From Billgrantia tianxiuensis (GTDB taxonomy: Bacteria; Pseudomonadota; Gammaproteobacteria; Pseudomonadales; Halomonadaceae): DNA of 64,000 bases. The stretch covers positions 1,426,001-1,490,000 of the forward strand of contig NZ_CP035042.1 of the NCBI RefSeq assembly GCF_009834345.1, written 5' to 3'. Shown here in pieces: positions 39,508 to 49,736 of the stretch. Within the stretch, counting starts at the first letter, position 1, and every line of letters starts with the position of its first letter. The notes under the pieces were generated by a model that was not told the DNA's origin, searched no databases, and saw only the letters and a list, made by a program, of their open reading frames with translations. Position numbers and translations under genes: made by a program.

Positions 39508-40914
39508 ATGCAGGAACGCAAGGTAATGAGCCGCTCGGCCTATATCTTCATGATTTGCTGTATTGCCGCCATCGGCGGCTTCCTGTTCGGCTTCGACAGT
39601 GGCGTCATCAACGGCACGGTCGATGGCCTTCAGGCCGCGTTCGGTTCCGATAGTGTGGGGACCGGCTTCAACGTCGCTTCGATGCTGCTCGGCTGTGCGG
39701 TGGGCGCCTTCTTCGCCGGGCGCCTGGCGGACCGCTTCGGTCGCCGCACGTTGCTGATCGTGGCCGCGGTCTTCTTCCTCGTCAGCGCCTGGGGCTCGGG
39801 TGTTGCCGGAGGCTCCCTGGAGTTCGTGATCTATCGTGTGCTGGGCGGCATGGCGGTGGGTGCCGCCAGCGTGATGACCCCGGCCTACATCAGCGAGGTG
39901 GCGCCTGCCGCTTATCGCGGGCGGCTTGCCACCATTCAGCAGGTGGCAATCATCTCGGGATTGTTCGTGGCCTTTCTCAGCAACTATGTGCTGGCGCACG
40001 TGTCGGGCTCGGCGATGGCCGAACTGTGGCTGGGCTTCGCCACCTGGCGCTGGATGTTCTGGATCGAGCTGCTGCCGGCGGCGGTATTCTTGTTGGCGCT
40101 GCTGTTCATTCCCGAGAGCCCGCGCTACTTGATCAGCAGCGGCCGGCAGGGTGAGGCACGCCGCGTGCTGGAGCTGGTGATGCCAGAAGGCGAGGTGAGC
40201 GCCAAGCTGGCGGAGATCGACGCCACCCTGGCCCGGGATCACAAGCCGCGCCTGCGCGACGTGCTCGACCGTACCACCGGCAAGGTGCACGGCATCGTCT
40301 GGGTGGGCATCGGGCTGGCCGTGTTCCAGCAGTTGGTGGGCATCAACGTGGTGTTCTACTACGGCGCCGTGCTGTGGCAGTCGGTGGGTTTCTCCGAGGG
40401 CGATGCGCTGCTGATCAACGTAATCTCGGGGGCGGTCAGCATCGGCGCCTGCCTGCTCGCCATCGCCTTGATCGACAAGATCGGACGCAAGCCGCTGCTG
40501 TGGGCGGGTTCGGTAGGCATGGCCCTGACCCTGGCCTGCATGGCCTACGCCTTCTCCACGGCCACCCTGGTCGGCGGCAGCCTGCGACTCGGCGACGACA
40601 TGGGCGTGTTCGCCCTGCTGGCGGCCAATGCCTATGTGTTCTTCTTCAATGTCTCCTGGGGCCCGGTGATGTGGGTCATGCTCGGCGAGATGTTCCCCAA
40701 CCAGATGCGTGGCTCGGGCCTTGCCATCGCCGGACTGTTCCAGTGGCTGGCCAACTTCGGTATCACCATGACCTTCCCCATCATGCTGGCCACGATCGGC
40801 CTGGCGGGCGCTTACGGTTTCTACGCCCTGTGCGCGGTGGTATCGGTGTTCTTCGTGCTGCGCCTGGTCAGGGAGACCCGGGGCAAGGAGCTCGAGGAGA
40901 TGGCTTATGAGTGA
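39508..40914 (+). CDS. MFS sugar porter (D-xylose:H+ symporter-like)
   Basis: 468 aa, twelve helices. Sugar porter signatures are clear: GFLFGFDSGVINGT at about 24-37, GRLADRFGRR after helix 2, PESPRYLI before the central loop, QQLVGINVVFYYG in helix 7, and GEMFPNQMRGSG near the end. A second in-frame ATG at 39526 is possible. Placed after a porin and within the xylose genes, it most likely brings in free D-xylose; glucose or arabinose are alternatives. Confidence 0.88.
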   Translation: MQERKVMSRSAYIFMICCIAAIGGFLFGFDSGVINGTVDGLQAAFGSDSVGTGFNVASMLLGCAVGAFFAGRLADRFGRRTLLIVAAVFFLVSAWGSGVAGGSLEFVIYRVLGGMAVGAASVMTPAYISEVAPAAYRGRLATIQQVAIISGLFVAFLSNYVLAHVSGSAMAELWLGFATWRWMFWIELLPAAVFLLALLFIPESPRYLISSGRQGEARRVLELVMPEGEVSAKLAEIDATLARDHKPRLRDVLDRTTGKVHGIVWVGIGLAVFQQLVGINVVFYYGAVLWQSVGFSEGDALLINVISGAVSIGACLLAIALIDKIGRKPLLWAGSVGMALTLACMAYAFSTATLVGGSLRLGDDMGVFALLAANAYVFFFNVSWGPVMWVMLGEMFPNQMRGSGLAIAGLFQWLANFGITMTFPIMLATIGLAGAYGFYALCAVVSVFFVLRLVRETRGKELEEMAYE

Positions 40915-40953
40915 CGCTACCGTGTAGCGAACGCACGAGAAGTACCAATCAGG

Positions 40954-41075
40954 CCGATATCGCCGACTCTCCCGGGTGGGCGATATCGGAGTAGGCGTTG
41001 CCTTGGCACGTGCGTCCTGGGTTGGTTGCCAGCCTGAACGAATTGATTGGCATCAGTCCTGCTTTAATAGGACTG
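40954..41075. promoter_or_regulatory. Gap between the MFS gene and xylB copy 2: two hairpins
   Basis: The 297-bp gap 40915-41211 holds no gene. It has a perfect 11-bp stem CCGATATCGCC / GGCGATATCGG (40954-40964 with 40979-40989, 14-nt loop) 40 bp after the MFS stop, probably a terminator though without a T-run. CAGTCCT / AGGACTG follows (41054-41060 with 41069-41075, 8-nt loop). The rest is AT-rich promoter sequence for xylB copy 2. Confidence 0.55.
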
Positions 41076-41136
41076 AAATGCTGGGTGCTCAACGATAAAT
41101 GCAGTGTTTTAGAAGGATAAACAGGCATTATCGACT

Positions 41137-41147
41137 AACGTCTCATT
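41137..41147 (+). promoter_or_regulatory. AACGTCTCATT box shared with the xylB copy 1 promoter
   Basis: Identical to 30263-30273, at nearly the same distance (29 against 32 bp) from the downstream TTAGT site. Sequence around it is otherwise diverged, which argues for function. Confidence 0.5.
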
Positions 41148-41176
41148 GCTGATTTCTAGCAGGGTGATCAATCTGG

Positions 41177-41197
41177 TTAGTAAATAAAAAAAACTAA
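41177..41197 (+). promoter_or_regulatory. Candidate ROK/XylR operator before xylB copy 2
   Basis: TTAGT-N11-ACTAA with an A-rich spacer, ending 14 bp before the start codon. Arms and spacing equal those at 30306-30326, although the spacers differ. Confidence 0.6.
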
Positions 41198-41211
41198 GTG
41201 GGAGATAAAGC

Positions 41212-41982
41212 ATGAACAGCGACGTGGCGCGCTACCCCAGCCTCGACCAGCGGGTGGTCTTCATCACCGGCGGTGGCAGCGGCATCGGGGCCGCACTGAC
41301 CCGGGCTTTTCATCTGCAGGGGGCCCGAGTCGCCTTCGTCGACATCGATGACGCCTCCAGCCAGGCGCTGGTGGAACAGCTCAATGCGGAGACGGGGTGG
41401 GCGCCGCGCTACTGGCGCTGCGACATTCGCGATGTCGAGGCCCTGCAAGGTGTGATCGCCGAGGTGGGGCGTGAGCTGGGACCGATCCACACCCTGGTCA
41501 ACAACGCCGCCAACGACGATCGCCATACCTGGCAGGAGGTCGACGTCGCCTACTGGGACGAGCGCATGTCGCTCAACTTGCGGCCGATGTTCTTCGCCGC
41601 GCAGGCAGCGGCTCACCAGATGATCGAGGCCGGCGGCGGTTCGATCGTCAATTTCGGCTCGATTAGCGTGCAGATGGCCATTCCCGAATTGTCGACCTAC
41701 GTCACGGCCAAGGCTGCCGTGCATGGGCTGACCCGCAGCCTGGCCCGCGACCTGGGGCGCTACAACATTCGCGTCAACACCCTGGTGCCCGGCTCGATCC
41801 TGACCGAGCGTCAACTGCAGAAGTGGATAGGCCCGGAGGAGGAGGCGTCGATCCAGGCCCATCAGTGCCTGAAGCTGCGCCTGAAGCCTGAGCATGTGGC
41901 CCCTACGGTACTCTTTCTGGCTGCCGACGACAGTACCCAACTGACCGGTGCTGCAATACCCGTCGACGGAGGGTGGGGCTGA
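41212..41982 (+). CDS. xylB: D-xylose 1-dehydrogenase, SDR family (copy 2)
   Basis: 256 aa, same length and catalytic residues as copy 1 (Ser150, Tyr163, Lys167). Residues 67-222 are encoded by DNA identical to copy 1; the first 66 and last 34 residues differ moderately (for example ...LTGAAIPVDGGWG here). It starts an operon with an RbsABC-like importer, and its stop overlaps the ATPase start (TGATG). Either both copies make xylonolactone under different control, or this copy oxidises the sugar brought in by its own transporter. Confidence 0.88.
   Translation: MNSDVARYPSLDQRVVFITGGGSGIGAALTRAFHLQGARVAFVDIDDASSQALVEQLNAETGWAPRYWRCDIRDVEALQGVIAEVGRELGPIHTLVNNAANDDRHTWQEVDVAYWDERMSLNLRPMFFAAQAAAHQMIEAGGGSIVNFGSISVQMAIPELSTYVTAKAAVHGLTRSLARDLGRYNIRVNTLVPGSILTERQLQKWIGPEEEASIQAHQCLKLRLKPEHVAPTVLFLAADDSTQLTGAAIPVDGGWG
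41410..41879 (+). repeat. 470-bp identical tract shared by the two xylB genes (second copy)
   Basis: Identical to 30536-31005 at every base. The flanks diverge at once on both sides (41409 and 41880). Confidence 0.95.
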
Positions 41983-43511
41983 TGAGCCAAGAACGCACGC
42001 CCGTGCTTGAAGCAAGTGGCATCGAACGCTCGTTTGGCGGCAATCAGGTGCTGTTCGGTGTTGGCCTGACGCTTTGCCCCGGCGAGGTGCATGCCTTGCT
42101 GGGTGAGAACGGCGCCGGTAAGTCCACCCTGGTGAAGATACTCGCTGGCTACCTGTCGCCCAGTGCGGGTGAGGTGCGAGTCGACGGTCAGCTCAAGCAT
42201 TTCAGCGGAAGCGGTGAGGCAGAGGCGGAAGGGATCGTGATGATTCACCAGGAGCTGGCACTGGCCGAGCAACTGAGCGTGGAGGAGAACATCTTTCTGG
42301 GGCGTGAGCTGCGCCGCGGCCCCTTCCTCGACCGCCGGGCCATGCGCGAGCGCTGCCGTGAGGCACTGGCCGAACTCGAGACCCGGGTCGACCCGCGTAC
42401 CAGGGTCAAGGACCTCAGCACGTCCGATCAGCAGATGGTCGAGATCGCCAAGGCGATTACCCGCGACGTGCGGGTACTGATCATGGACGAACCCACGGCG
42501 ACTCTCACCGAGCATGAAGTCGAGGTGTTGTTTTCGCTGATCGAGCGGCTGCGCCATCGCGGCGTGGCAATCCTCTATATTTCACACAAGCTACGCGAGA
42601 TCGAGCGGATCGCCGATCGAGTCACGGTGCTGCGCGACGGTCGGCTGATCGACAGTGCACCCATGGCCGGGCGTAGTAAGGAGGAGTTGGCGCGGCTAAT
42701 GGTGGGTCGCGAGATCAGCGACATGTATCCCGAGCGCACCAAGCTGGCCAGCGACGCGGAGGTGGTGCTGGAAGCGCGCGACATCGTGATTCCCGGCGCC
42801 GTGCATGGAGCGAGCTTTACCCTGCGCCGCGGTGAAGTGCTGGGCTTCGGCGGGGTGGTCGGCGCCGGCCGCACGGCGCTTATCGAAGCGGTGTTGGGGC
42901 TGCGTACCCGCAGCGGTGGCGAGGTGCTGCGCAACGGCCAACCGGTGGCGCTGCGCCACCTGCGCGATGCAGTGCGCCAGCGCATCGCCTATCTCACCGA
43001 AGACCGCAAGGGCAAGGGCCTGGTACTCAACATGGGGCTGCGCCCTAACTTCACTCTGCTCAATCTGCGCGCCTATTGTCGGCCGCTGATCGACCGGCGG
43101 CGTGAAGAACAGGCATTTCAAGCTGCCGTCGAGCGCTTCGACATCCGCCTGCGGACTCAGGCGTCTACCGCTGCCGAACTCTCCGGCGGCAATCAGCAAA
43201 AGCTGCTGTTGGCCAAGGTCATGTCCATCGACCCCGAGATCGTGATCATCAATGAGCCGACCCGCGGCATCGATGTGGGCACCAAGCACCAGATTTACCA
43301 CTTCGTGCGTGAACTCACCGACGCCGGCTGCTCGGTCATCCTGATCTCCTCGGAGATGACCGAACTCATCGGCCTCTCGCATCGGGTCGCGGTGATGTGC
43401 GCTGGGGTGCTGACCGGGGTGCTCGAGGGCGAGCAGATCAACGAACAAGAAATCATGCAGTACGCATCCGGGATCAAGGGGGTAGGAGTCGATGAACAGC
43501 GTCGTGCCTGA
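41982..43511 (+). CDS. Sugar ABC transporter ATP-binding protein (RbsA-like)
   Basis: 509 aa with two ATPase domains. First Walker [10 protein letters not shown] near residue 43, [14 protein letters not shown] in place of a strict [18 protein letters not shown]; second domain with [16 protein letters not shown] and [14 protein letters not shown]. The ATG at 41982 has GGAGGG eight bases before it; the GTG at 41973 is less likely. It overlaps the permease start by 20 bp. The import substrate is not evident from sequence. Confidence 0.92.
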   Translation: MSQERTPVLEASGIERSFGGNQVLFGVGLTLCPGEVHALLGENGAGKSTLVKILAGYLSPSAGEVRVDGQLKHFSGSGEAEAEGIVMIHQELALAEQLSVEENIFLGRELRRGPFLDRRAMRERCREALAELETRVDPRTRVKDLSTSDQQMVEIAKAITRDVRVLIMDEPTATLTEHEVEVLFSLIERLRHRGVAILYISHKLREIERIADRVTVLRDGRLIDSAPMAGRSKEELARLMVGREISDMYPERTKLASDAEVVLEARDIVIPGAVHGASFTLRRGEVLGFGGVVGAGRTALIEAVLGLRTRSGGEVLRNGQPVALRHLRDAVRQRIAYLTEDRKGKGLVLNMGLRPNFTLLNLRAYCRPLIDRRREEQAFQAAVERFDIRLRTQASTAAELSGGNQQKLLLAKVMSIDPEIVIINEPTRGIDVGTKHQIYHFVRELTDAGCSVILISSEMTELIGLSHRVAVMCAGVLTGVLEGEQINEQEIMQYASGIKGVGVDEQRRA

Positions 43512-44505
43512 CAACAAGCCAGTCGTGCGGAGCAGCGTCTCCGTCGACCTCAAGACCTGGGGCCCTTTCATCGCCTTGCTGGCCCTTGCGGTGTTGGGCG
43601 TGTTGATCAACCCCGCCTTCCTGGGGCTGGATAACCTCTCCAACATGCTCACTCGCAGCGCCTTCATCGGCATCATCGCCATCGGCGCCACCTTCGTGAT
43701 CACTGCCGGTGGGCTGGATTTGTCGGTGGGCTCGATGGCGGCCTTCATCGCCGGGGTGATGATCATCCTCATGAACAGCCTGGTCGAGCAGTTCGGCCCG
43801 GGATTGACCACGATCCTGCTGGGCATCGGTGCCGCGTTGCTGCTGGGTCTGTGCGCCGGTTTCATCAACGGCATGGTGACCACCAAGGGCAAGATCGAGG
43901 CCTTCATCGTCACTCTCGGCACCATGGGCATCTATCGCTCGCTGGTGACCTACCTTGCCGATGGCGGGACCCTGTCGCTGGACTGGGGAGTGCGCGACAT
44001 CTACCGGCCGGTCTACTACGGTCATCTGATGGGTATCCCGATTCCGGTGCTGGTGTTTCTGCTGGTGGCGGTGGCCGGCTACATCCTGCTCAACCATACC
44101 CGCTTCGGTCGCTATTGCTTTGCCATTGGTTCCAACGAAAAGGTGGCCGAGTACAGCGCCATTCATGTCGATCGCATCAAGACCATGACCTACATGCTGC
44201 AGGGCGTATGCGTGGCGCTGGCTACCATCATCTACGTGCCGCGGCTGGGCTCTGCCTCGGGCGCTACCGGGGTGCTGTGGGAACTCGAGGCGATCGCTGC
44301 GGTGATCATCGGCGGCACCGTGCTCAAGGGTGGGCACGGCCGCATCTGGGGCACGGTAGTGGGGGCGATCATGCTGACCATGATCGGCAACATTCTCAAT
44401 CTGACCGATGCCATCTCCAACTATCTCAACGGTACGGTGCAGGGAATCATCATCATCGTCGCGGTGTACCTGCAGCGCGCATCGTGGAGGAAGTCGGCGC
44501 CATGA
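43492..44505 (+). CDS. Sugar ABC transporter permease (RbsC-like)
   Basis: 337 aa, about ten helices. [18 protein letters not shown] near residue 75 and the late [19 protein letters not shown] are conserved RbsC-type segments. The gene begins inside the end of the ATPase gene, so the two are translationally coupled. Partner of the binding protein at 44558. Confidence 0.92.
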   Translation: MNSVVPDNKPVVRSSVSVDLKTWGPFIALLALAVLGVLINPAFLGLDNLSNMLTRSAFIGIIAIGATFVITAGGLDLSVGSMAAFIAGVMIILMNSLVEQFGPGLTTILLGIGAALLLGLCAGFINGMVTTKGKIEAFIVTLGTMGIYRSLVTYLADGGTLSLDWGVRDIYRPVYYGHLMGIPIPVLVFLLVAVAGYILLNHTRFGRYCFAIGSNEKVAEYSAIHVDRIKTMTYMLQGVCVALATIIYVPRLGSASGATGVLWELEAIAAVIIGGTVLKGGHGRIWGTVVGAIMLTMIGNILNLTDAISNYLNGTVQGIIIIVAVYLQRASWRKSAP

Positions 44506-44557
44506 GGCGCTCTTATAGCAGCACGATAACAAGCATAAACCGCTAAGGAGCATCAGC

Positions 44558-45508
44558 ATGCCAACCAAGAGGACCCTAGCAGCCTTCGCTGCCGCTGCAG
44601 CGTTGGGACTGCCCACTTTCGCCGCCGCTCAGGAGGTCACGATCGGCGTCTCCATTCCTGCCGCCACCCATGGCTGGACCGGCGGGGTCAACTTCCATGC
44701 TCAACAGGCGAAAGAGCGCCTCGAGTCACTCTATCCCGAGATTTCCATCACCATCACCACGGCGAGCGATCCGGGTGGACAGGCCAACGATCTCGAGGAT
44801 CTGGTCTCACAACGCAACATCGATGCGCTGGTGGTGCTGCCCTTCGAATCCGGCCCGCTGACCGACCCGGTGCGGCGGGTCAAGGATGCCGGCGTGTTCG
44901 TCACCGTGGTCGACCGCGGCCTCGAGCAGGAGGGCATCGAGGATCTCTACGTCGCCGGTAACAACCACGAGCTGGGGCGTGTCTCCGGTGAGTACATTCG
45001 TGAGCAACTCGATGGTCAGGGCGACATCGTGGTGCTGCGCGGGATCCCCACGGTGATCGACGACGAGCGCGTGCAGGGCTTCCAGGAGGCCATCGAGGGC
45101 TCCGAGATCAACATCCTCGACATGCAGCACGCCAACTGGAACCGTGACGACGGCTTCGAGGTGATGCAGGATTTCCTGGCGCGTTTCGATCGCATCGATG
45201 CGGTATGGGCTCAGGACGACGATATCGCCATCGGGGTAATCGAAGCGGTACGTCAGGCTGGGCGCGAGGACGAACTCTTCATCGTCGGCGGCGCCGGCAT
45301 GAAGGACATCATCAGGCGAGTCATGGAAGGGGATCGGCTCGTGCCGGTCGACGTGCTCTATCCTCCGGCAATGATCGCCACCGCCATGGATCTCACCGTG
45401 CAGCACTTCGTCTCCAACGGCCCGGTGGTTGGCGAATACATTCTCGGCTCTCCACTGATCACCCAGGAGAATGCCGAACAGTACTACTTCCCCGATTCAC
45501 CGTTCTGA
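44558..45508 (+). CDS. Sugar ABC transporter substrate-binding protein (RbsB-like)
   Basis: 316 aa. Signal peptide to about residue 24 (TFAAA), then QEVTIGVSIPAATHGWTGGV, the start of a periplasmic-binding type I fold. AVWAQDDDIAIGVIEAV near residue 215 is the usual hinge segment. A good AAGGAG precedes the ATG. Unlike most such operons, the binding protein comes last. The ligand is unknown; the next two genes suggest a sugar or cyclitol that is oxidised on the ring rather than at C1. Confidence 0.88.
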   Translation: MPTKRTLAAFAAAAALGLPTFAAAQEVTIGVSIPAATHGWTGGVNFHAQQAKERLESLYPEISITITTASDPGGQANDLEDLVSQRNIDALVVLPFESGPLTDPVRRVKDAGVFVTVVDRGLEQEGIEDLYVAGNNHELGRVSGEYIREQLDGQGDIVVLRGIPTVIDDERVQGFQEAIEGSEINILDMQHANWNRDDGFEVMQDFLARFDRIDAVWAQDDDIAIGVIEAVRQAGREDELFIVGGAGMKDIIRRVMEGDRLVPVDVLYPPAMIATAMDLTVQHFVSNGPVVGEYILGSPLITQENAEQYYFPDSPF

Positions 45509-45571
45509 ACGCTTCGGGCGGGCGCTCGACGCTCGCTCGATCTTTCGTCGACAACCATTGGAGAGCCGCTT

Positions 45572-46627
45572 ATGCAAACCATCAAAGGGCCGGCGATCTT
45601 CCTTGCCCAGTTCGCCGGCGACGACGCCCCCTTCAACAGCCTGGAAAGCATCGCCGCCTGGGCAGCGGGACTGGGCTACGAAGGCGTGCAGATTCCCAGT
45701 TGGGATGCGCGTCTGATCGATCTGAGGCGTGCCGCCGAGAGCCAGACTTATTGCGACGAGATCAAGGGCACCTTGGCCGAGCACGGCCTGGCACTGACCG
45801 AACTCTCCACCCACCTTCAGGGCCAACTGGTTGCCGTGCACCCGGCCTATGACGAGATGTTCGACGGTTTTGCCGTGCCAGAGGTCAGAGGAAATCCCCG
45901 GGCGCGCCAGGCGTGGGCGGTGGATCAGCTGCATCTTGCCGCACGCGCTTCACGCAACCTGGGGCTGACCGATCACGGCACCTTTTCCGGCGCCCTGGCC
46001 TGGCCCTATGTCTACCCGTGGCCACAGCGTCCGGCTGGCCTGATCGATACCGCCTTCGACGAGCTGGCCAGGCGTTGGCGGCCCATCCTCGATGCATTCG
46101 ACGAAGTCGGGGTGAACCTCTGTTACGAGATCCATCCCGGTGAGGATCTGCATGACGGCATCACCTTCGAGATGTTCCTGGAGCGGGTGGGCCATCATCC
46201 GCGCTGTCATATTCTCTATGACCCCAGCCACTTCGTTCTGCAGCAGCTCGATTACCGCGGGTTCCTGGATGTCTACCGCGAGCACATCCAGATGTTCCAT
46301 GTGAAAGATGCCGAATTCACCCCCAGCCCCAGGCAGGGTGTCTACTCTGGCTACCAGAGCTGGGTCGAGCGCGCCGGCCGTTTTCGCTCGCTGGGCGACG
46401 GCCAGGTGGACTTCAAACACATCTTCTCGTGGATGGCGGCCAACGACTATCACGGCTGGGCGGTGCTCGAGTGGGAGTGCTGTCTCAAGCATCCTGAAGC
46501 TGGCGCGCGGGAGGGCGCGGCCTTCATTCGCGACCATATCATCGAAGTCACCGAGCGGGCCTTCGACGACTTCGCCGATGGCGGTGCCGACGAGGCGGCC
46601 AACCGTCGCCTGCTGGGCCTCGACTGA
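45572..46627 (+). CDS. Sugar phosphate isomerase/epimerase family TIM-barrel protein
   Basis: 351 aa, xylose isomerase-like TIM barrel. Metal ligand segments are visible: CYEIHPGEDLHDG (Glu, His) near residue 185, ILYDPSHFVLQQ (Asp, His) near 215, HVKDAEF near 245 and VLEWEC near 305. It is paired with a Gfo/Idh oxidoreductase, as in operons that handle 3-keto sugars or inosose. The specific reaction is not known from sequence. Starts behind GGAGAG, 63 bp after the binding-protein gene. Confidence 0.82.
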   Translation: MQTIKGPAIFLAQFAGDDAPFNSLESIAAWAAGLGYEGVQIPSWDARLIDLRRAAESQTYCDEIKGTLAEHGLALTELSTHLQGQLVAVHPAYDEMFDGFAVPEVRGNPRARQAWAVDQLHLAARASRNLGLTDHGTFSGALAWPYVYPWPQRPAGLIDTAFDELARRWRPILDAFDEVGVNLCYEIHPGEDLHDGITFEMFLERVGHHPRCHILYDPSHFVLQQLDYRGFLDVYREHIQMFHVKDAEFTPSPRQGVYSGYQSWVERAGRFRSLGDGQVDFKHIFSWMAANDYHGWAVLEWECCLKHPEAGAREGAAFIRDHIIEVTERAFDDFADGGADEAANRRLLGLD

Positions 46628-46639
46628 GGGAAAAACGAC

Positions 46640-47802
46640 ATGAGCCAACATCACGACACTCCACGCCGGCTGCGTCTGGGCATGGTCGGCGGCGGTCAGG
46701 GGGCCTTCATCGGTGGCGTGCACCGTATTGCCGCCAGGCTCGACGACCACTATGAGCTGGTCGCCGGCGCTTTCGCCTCCGATCCCGAGCGCAGCCGTGC
46801 GGCTGCCGCCGAGCTGCATGTGGCCGAGGAGCGTGCCTATCCCGACTACCGCACCATGGCCGAGGCCGAGCGTCGGCGCGAGGACGGTATCGACGTGGTC
46901 GCCATCGTTACCCCAACCACCTTCACTTCGACGTGGCGCGCACCTTTCTCGAGGCCGGTATTCATGTGATCTGCGACAAGCCGATGACCACCAACCTGGA
47001 GGATGCCCAGGCGCTGGCCGCTCTGGTCGAGCGTAGCGGGCTGTTCTTCGGTCTGACCCACAACTACTCCGGCTACCCCTTGGTGCGTCAGGCCCGCGAC
47101 ATGGTCGCTGCCGGTGAGCTGGGCGAACTCAGGGTGGTGCAGGTCGAATATCCCCAGGATTGGCTCTCCACCCGCCTGGAGGAGAGCGGCGTGAAGCAGG
47201 CCGAGTGGCGCACCGATCCGCAGCGCAGCGGACCTGCCGGCTGCCTGGGCGACATCGGCACCCATGCCTATCACCTGGCGCGCTTCGTCACTGGGCTCGA
47301 GCTGGAATCGCTGGCGGCGGACTTGCACACCTTCGTCAAGGGACGCGTCCTGGACGACAACGTGCACATGATGCTGCGCTTCAAGGGCGGTGCGCGGGGC
47401 ATGCTGTGGTCGAGCCAAGTATCGCCGGGCAACGAGAACGGCCTGCGGCTGCGGGTCTACGGTAGCCGTGGCGGCCTCGAGTGGAGTCAGGAGGAGCCCA
47501 ATCGACTGCTGCATTTCCCCCTGGGCGAGCCTTCGCGCATCCTGACGCGCAACGGCCCTGGCCTGGGTGAGGCAGCGCTGGCCGCGGCGCGCATACCGCC
47601 GGGGCATCCGGAGGGGTACCTCGAGGCCTTCGCCCAGCTGTATGGTGATTTTGCCGAGCAGATCCGGGCCCGCCAGGCCGGCCGTTCGGCAGACGCCTTG
47701 GCCCTGGGCACGCCGGGAGTAGGCGATGGTGTCGATGGCTTGCAGTTCATTACCCGGGCGCTGGAGTCTTCGCAGTCGGGCGGTGCCTGGGTGACTTTCT
47801 GA
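46640..47802 (+). CDS. Gfo/Idh/MocA family oxidoreductase, interrupted by a one-base loss
   Basis: Two frames combine into a protein of about 387 aa. The N-terminal NAD(P) motif is [13 protein letters not shown]; the shift lies in the C run 46911-46914, where one more C restores [21 protein letters not shown], the standard TPN-H motif of the family. The second frame continues with [12 protein letters not shown] (catalytic Lys) and [13 protein letters not shown] (Asp, His). It follows the TIM-barrel gene by 12 bp. Likely a sugar or cyclitol dehydrogenase that works with it. As read, the first part stops at 46969; a sequencing indel is likely. Confidence 0.82.
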
Positions 47803-47812
47803 AGGATTGGTG

Positions 47813-47842
47813 ATGAGCATGCGGTGCGTGGGGATCCCGTAA
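47813..47842 (+). other. Nine-codon mini-ORF before xylD
   Basis: ATG at 47813 opens MSMRCVGIP and stops at 47842. AAGGA lies six bases upstream of the ATG. It sits 11 bp after the Gfo/Idh stop and 59 bp before xylD. It may be a chance frame, a leader peptide or the remains of a longer gene. Confidence 0.25.
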
Positions 47843-47901
47843 GGTTTCCATGGCTGGCTCGGACGCGGAAACTATAGGTGAATATGACTCAGGGGAAGAC
47901 C

Positions 47902-49701
47902 ATGACCCAACGCAAGATCACGCCCGACCAGTTGCGCTCGCGCTGGTGGTTCGACAACCCCGAGCACCCGGGCACTACGGCGCTGTGCATTGAGCGCTAC
48001 ATGAACTACGGCATCACCCTGGAGGAGCTCGCCAGTGGCAAGCCGATCATCGGCATCTGCCAGTCGGGCTCCGACCTGACGCCGTGCAATCGGCACCACA
48101 TCGAGCTGGTGAAGAGGGTCAAGGACGGCATTCGTGCCGCCGGTGGGGTACCGTTCGAGTTCCCGCTGCACCCGATCCACGAGAACGCGCGGCGGCCCAC
48201 CGCCGCGCTCGACCGCAACCTGGCCTACCTGGGCCTGGTCGAGGTGCTGCACGGCTATCCGCTCGATGGCGTGGTGCTCACCACCGGCTGCGACAAGACG
48301 ACCCCGGCGAGCCTGATGGCCGCGGCCACGGTCAACATTCCCGCCATCGTGCTCTCCGGCGGACCGATGCTCAACGGCTGGCGCGGGCCGGATCGGGTCG
48401 GCTCTGGCACCATCATCTGGGAGCTGCGCAAGCGGCTGGCGGCCGGCGACATCGACTATGCCGAGTTCCTCGCCCGGGCCACCGATTCGGCCCCCTCGGT
48501 GGGCCACTGCAACACCATGGGCACCGCCTCGACCATGAACTCCATGGCCGAGGCGCTGGGCATGAGCCTGCCCGGCTCGGCGATGATCCCCGCGCCCTAC
48601 AAGGAGCGCGCCATGGTGGCCTACGACACCGGTGCGCGCATCGTCGACATGGTGTGGGAGGACCTGCGCCCCAGCGACATTCTCACCCGCGAGGCGTTCG
48701 AGAACGCCATCGTGGTGTGCTCGGCGCTGGGCGGCTCATCCAACGCGCCGATCCATATCAACGCCATCGCCCGACACTCGGGCATCGAGCTGACCAACGA
48801 CGACTGGCAGGCGCTGGGCCATGCCATCCCGCTGCTGGCCAACGTGATGCCTGCCGGGGCCTATCTCTCCGAGGAGTTCCATCGCGCCGGCGGCGTGCCG
48901 GCGGTAGTCAGCGAACTGCTCGGTGCCGGCAAGCTCCACGGTGAAGCACTCACCGTCAACGGCCGAACGCTGGCCGACAACTGCGCCGGGCACGAGACCC
49001 AGGACCCAGAGGTCATCCGCCGCTACGACAACCCGCTGGTCGAGCAGGCCGGCTTCCTCAATCTCAAGGGCAACCTGTTCGACTCGGCGCTGATGAAGAC
49101 CAGCGTGATCTCCGCCGACTTTCGCGCGCGATTCCTCTCCAACCCCGACGACCCCAACGCCTTCGAGGGCAAGGTGGTGGTGTTCGACGGTTCGGAGGAC
49201 TACCACGCGCGCATCGACGACCCGGCCCTCGACATCGACGAGCACACCATCCTGGTGATGCGCGGGGCGGGTCCGGTGGGCCATCCCGGTGGCGCCGAGG
49301 TGGTCAACATGCAGCCCCCCGAGGCGCTGATCAAGCGCGGCATCGAATCGCTGCCGTGCCTGGGCGACGGTCGCCAGTCGGGCACCTCCGGCTCGCCCTC
49401 GATCCTGAATGCCGCGCCCGAGGCGGCCACTGGCGGCGGCCTGGCGCTGCTCGAGGACGGCGACCGCCTGCGCGTCGACCTAAACCGCGGCGAGGTGCGC
49501 CTGCTGGTCGAGGACGCCGAGATCGAGGCGCGCCGCGAACGTCTGCAGCGCCAGGGGGGCTATCGCTATCCCGGTCACCAGACACCGTGGCAGGAGATCC
49601 AGCGCACCTTGGTGGAGCCGCTTGACCGCGGCATGACGCTGGCGGGGGCCACTGAGTATCGTGACGTGGCACGCCAGAGCCCACCGCGGGACAACCATTG
49701 A
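47902..49701 (+). CDS. xylD: D-xylonate dehydratase (IlvD/Edd family)
   Basis: 599 aa. It follows Caulobacter XylD throughout: [20 protein letters not shown] at the start, Fe-S cysteines Cys62 (TPCNR), Cys130 ([10 protein letters not shown]) and Cys203 ([11 protein letters not shown]), [14 protein letters not shown] and [16 protein letters not shown] near the end. It converts D-xylonate to 2-keto-3-deoxy-D-xylonate, the substrate of the FAH dehydratase at 25854. Of two in-frame ATGs (47884, 47902), the second has AGGGGA five bases before it. It is followed by the lactonase. Confidence 0.92.
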   Translation: MTQRKITPDQLRSRWWFDNPEHPGTTALCIERYMNYGITLEELASGKPIIGICQSGSDLTPCNRHHIELVKRVKDGIRAAGGVPFEFPLHPIHENARRPTAALDRNLAYLGLVEVLHGYPLDGVVLTTGCDKTTPASLMAAATVNIPAIVLSGGPMLNGWRGPDRVGSGTIIWELRKRLAAGDIDYAEFLARATDSAPSVGHCNTMGTASTMNSMAEALGMSLPGSAMIPAPYKERAMVAYDTGARIVDMVWEDLRPSDILTREAFENAIVVCSALGGSSNAPIHINAIARHSGIELTNDDWQALGHAIPLLANVMPAGAYLSEEFHRAGGVPAVVSELLGAGKLHGEALTVNGRTLADNCAGHETQDPEVIRRYDNPLVEQAGFLNLKGNLFDSALMKTSVISADFRARFLSNPDDPNAFEGKVVVFDGSEDYHARIDDPALDIDEHTILVMRGAGPVGHPGGAEVVNMQPPEALIKRGIESLPCLGDGRQSGTSGSPSILNAAPEAATGGGLALLEDGDRLRVDLNRGEVRLLVEDAEIEARRERLQRQGGYRYPGHQTPWQEIQRTLVEPLDRGMTLAGATEYRDVARQSPPRDNH

Positions 49702-49736
49702 GCAAAAGGAATTCACCGGGCGAACGGAGACGAGTG

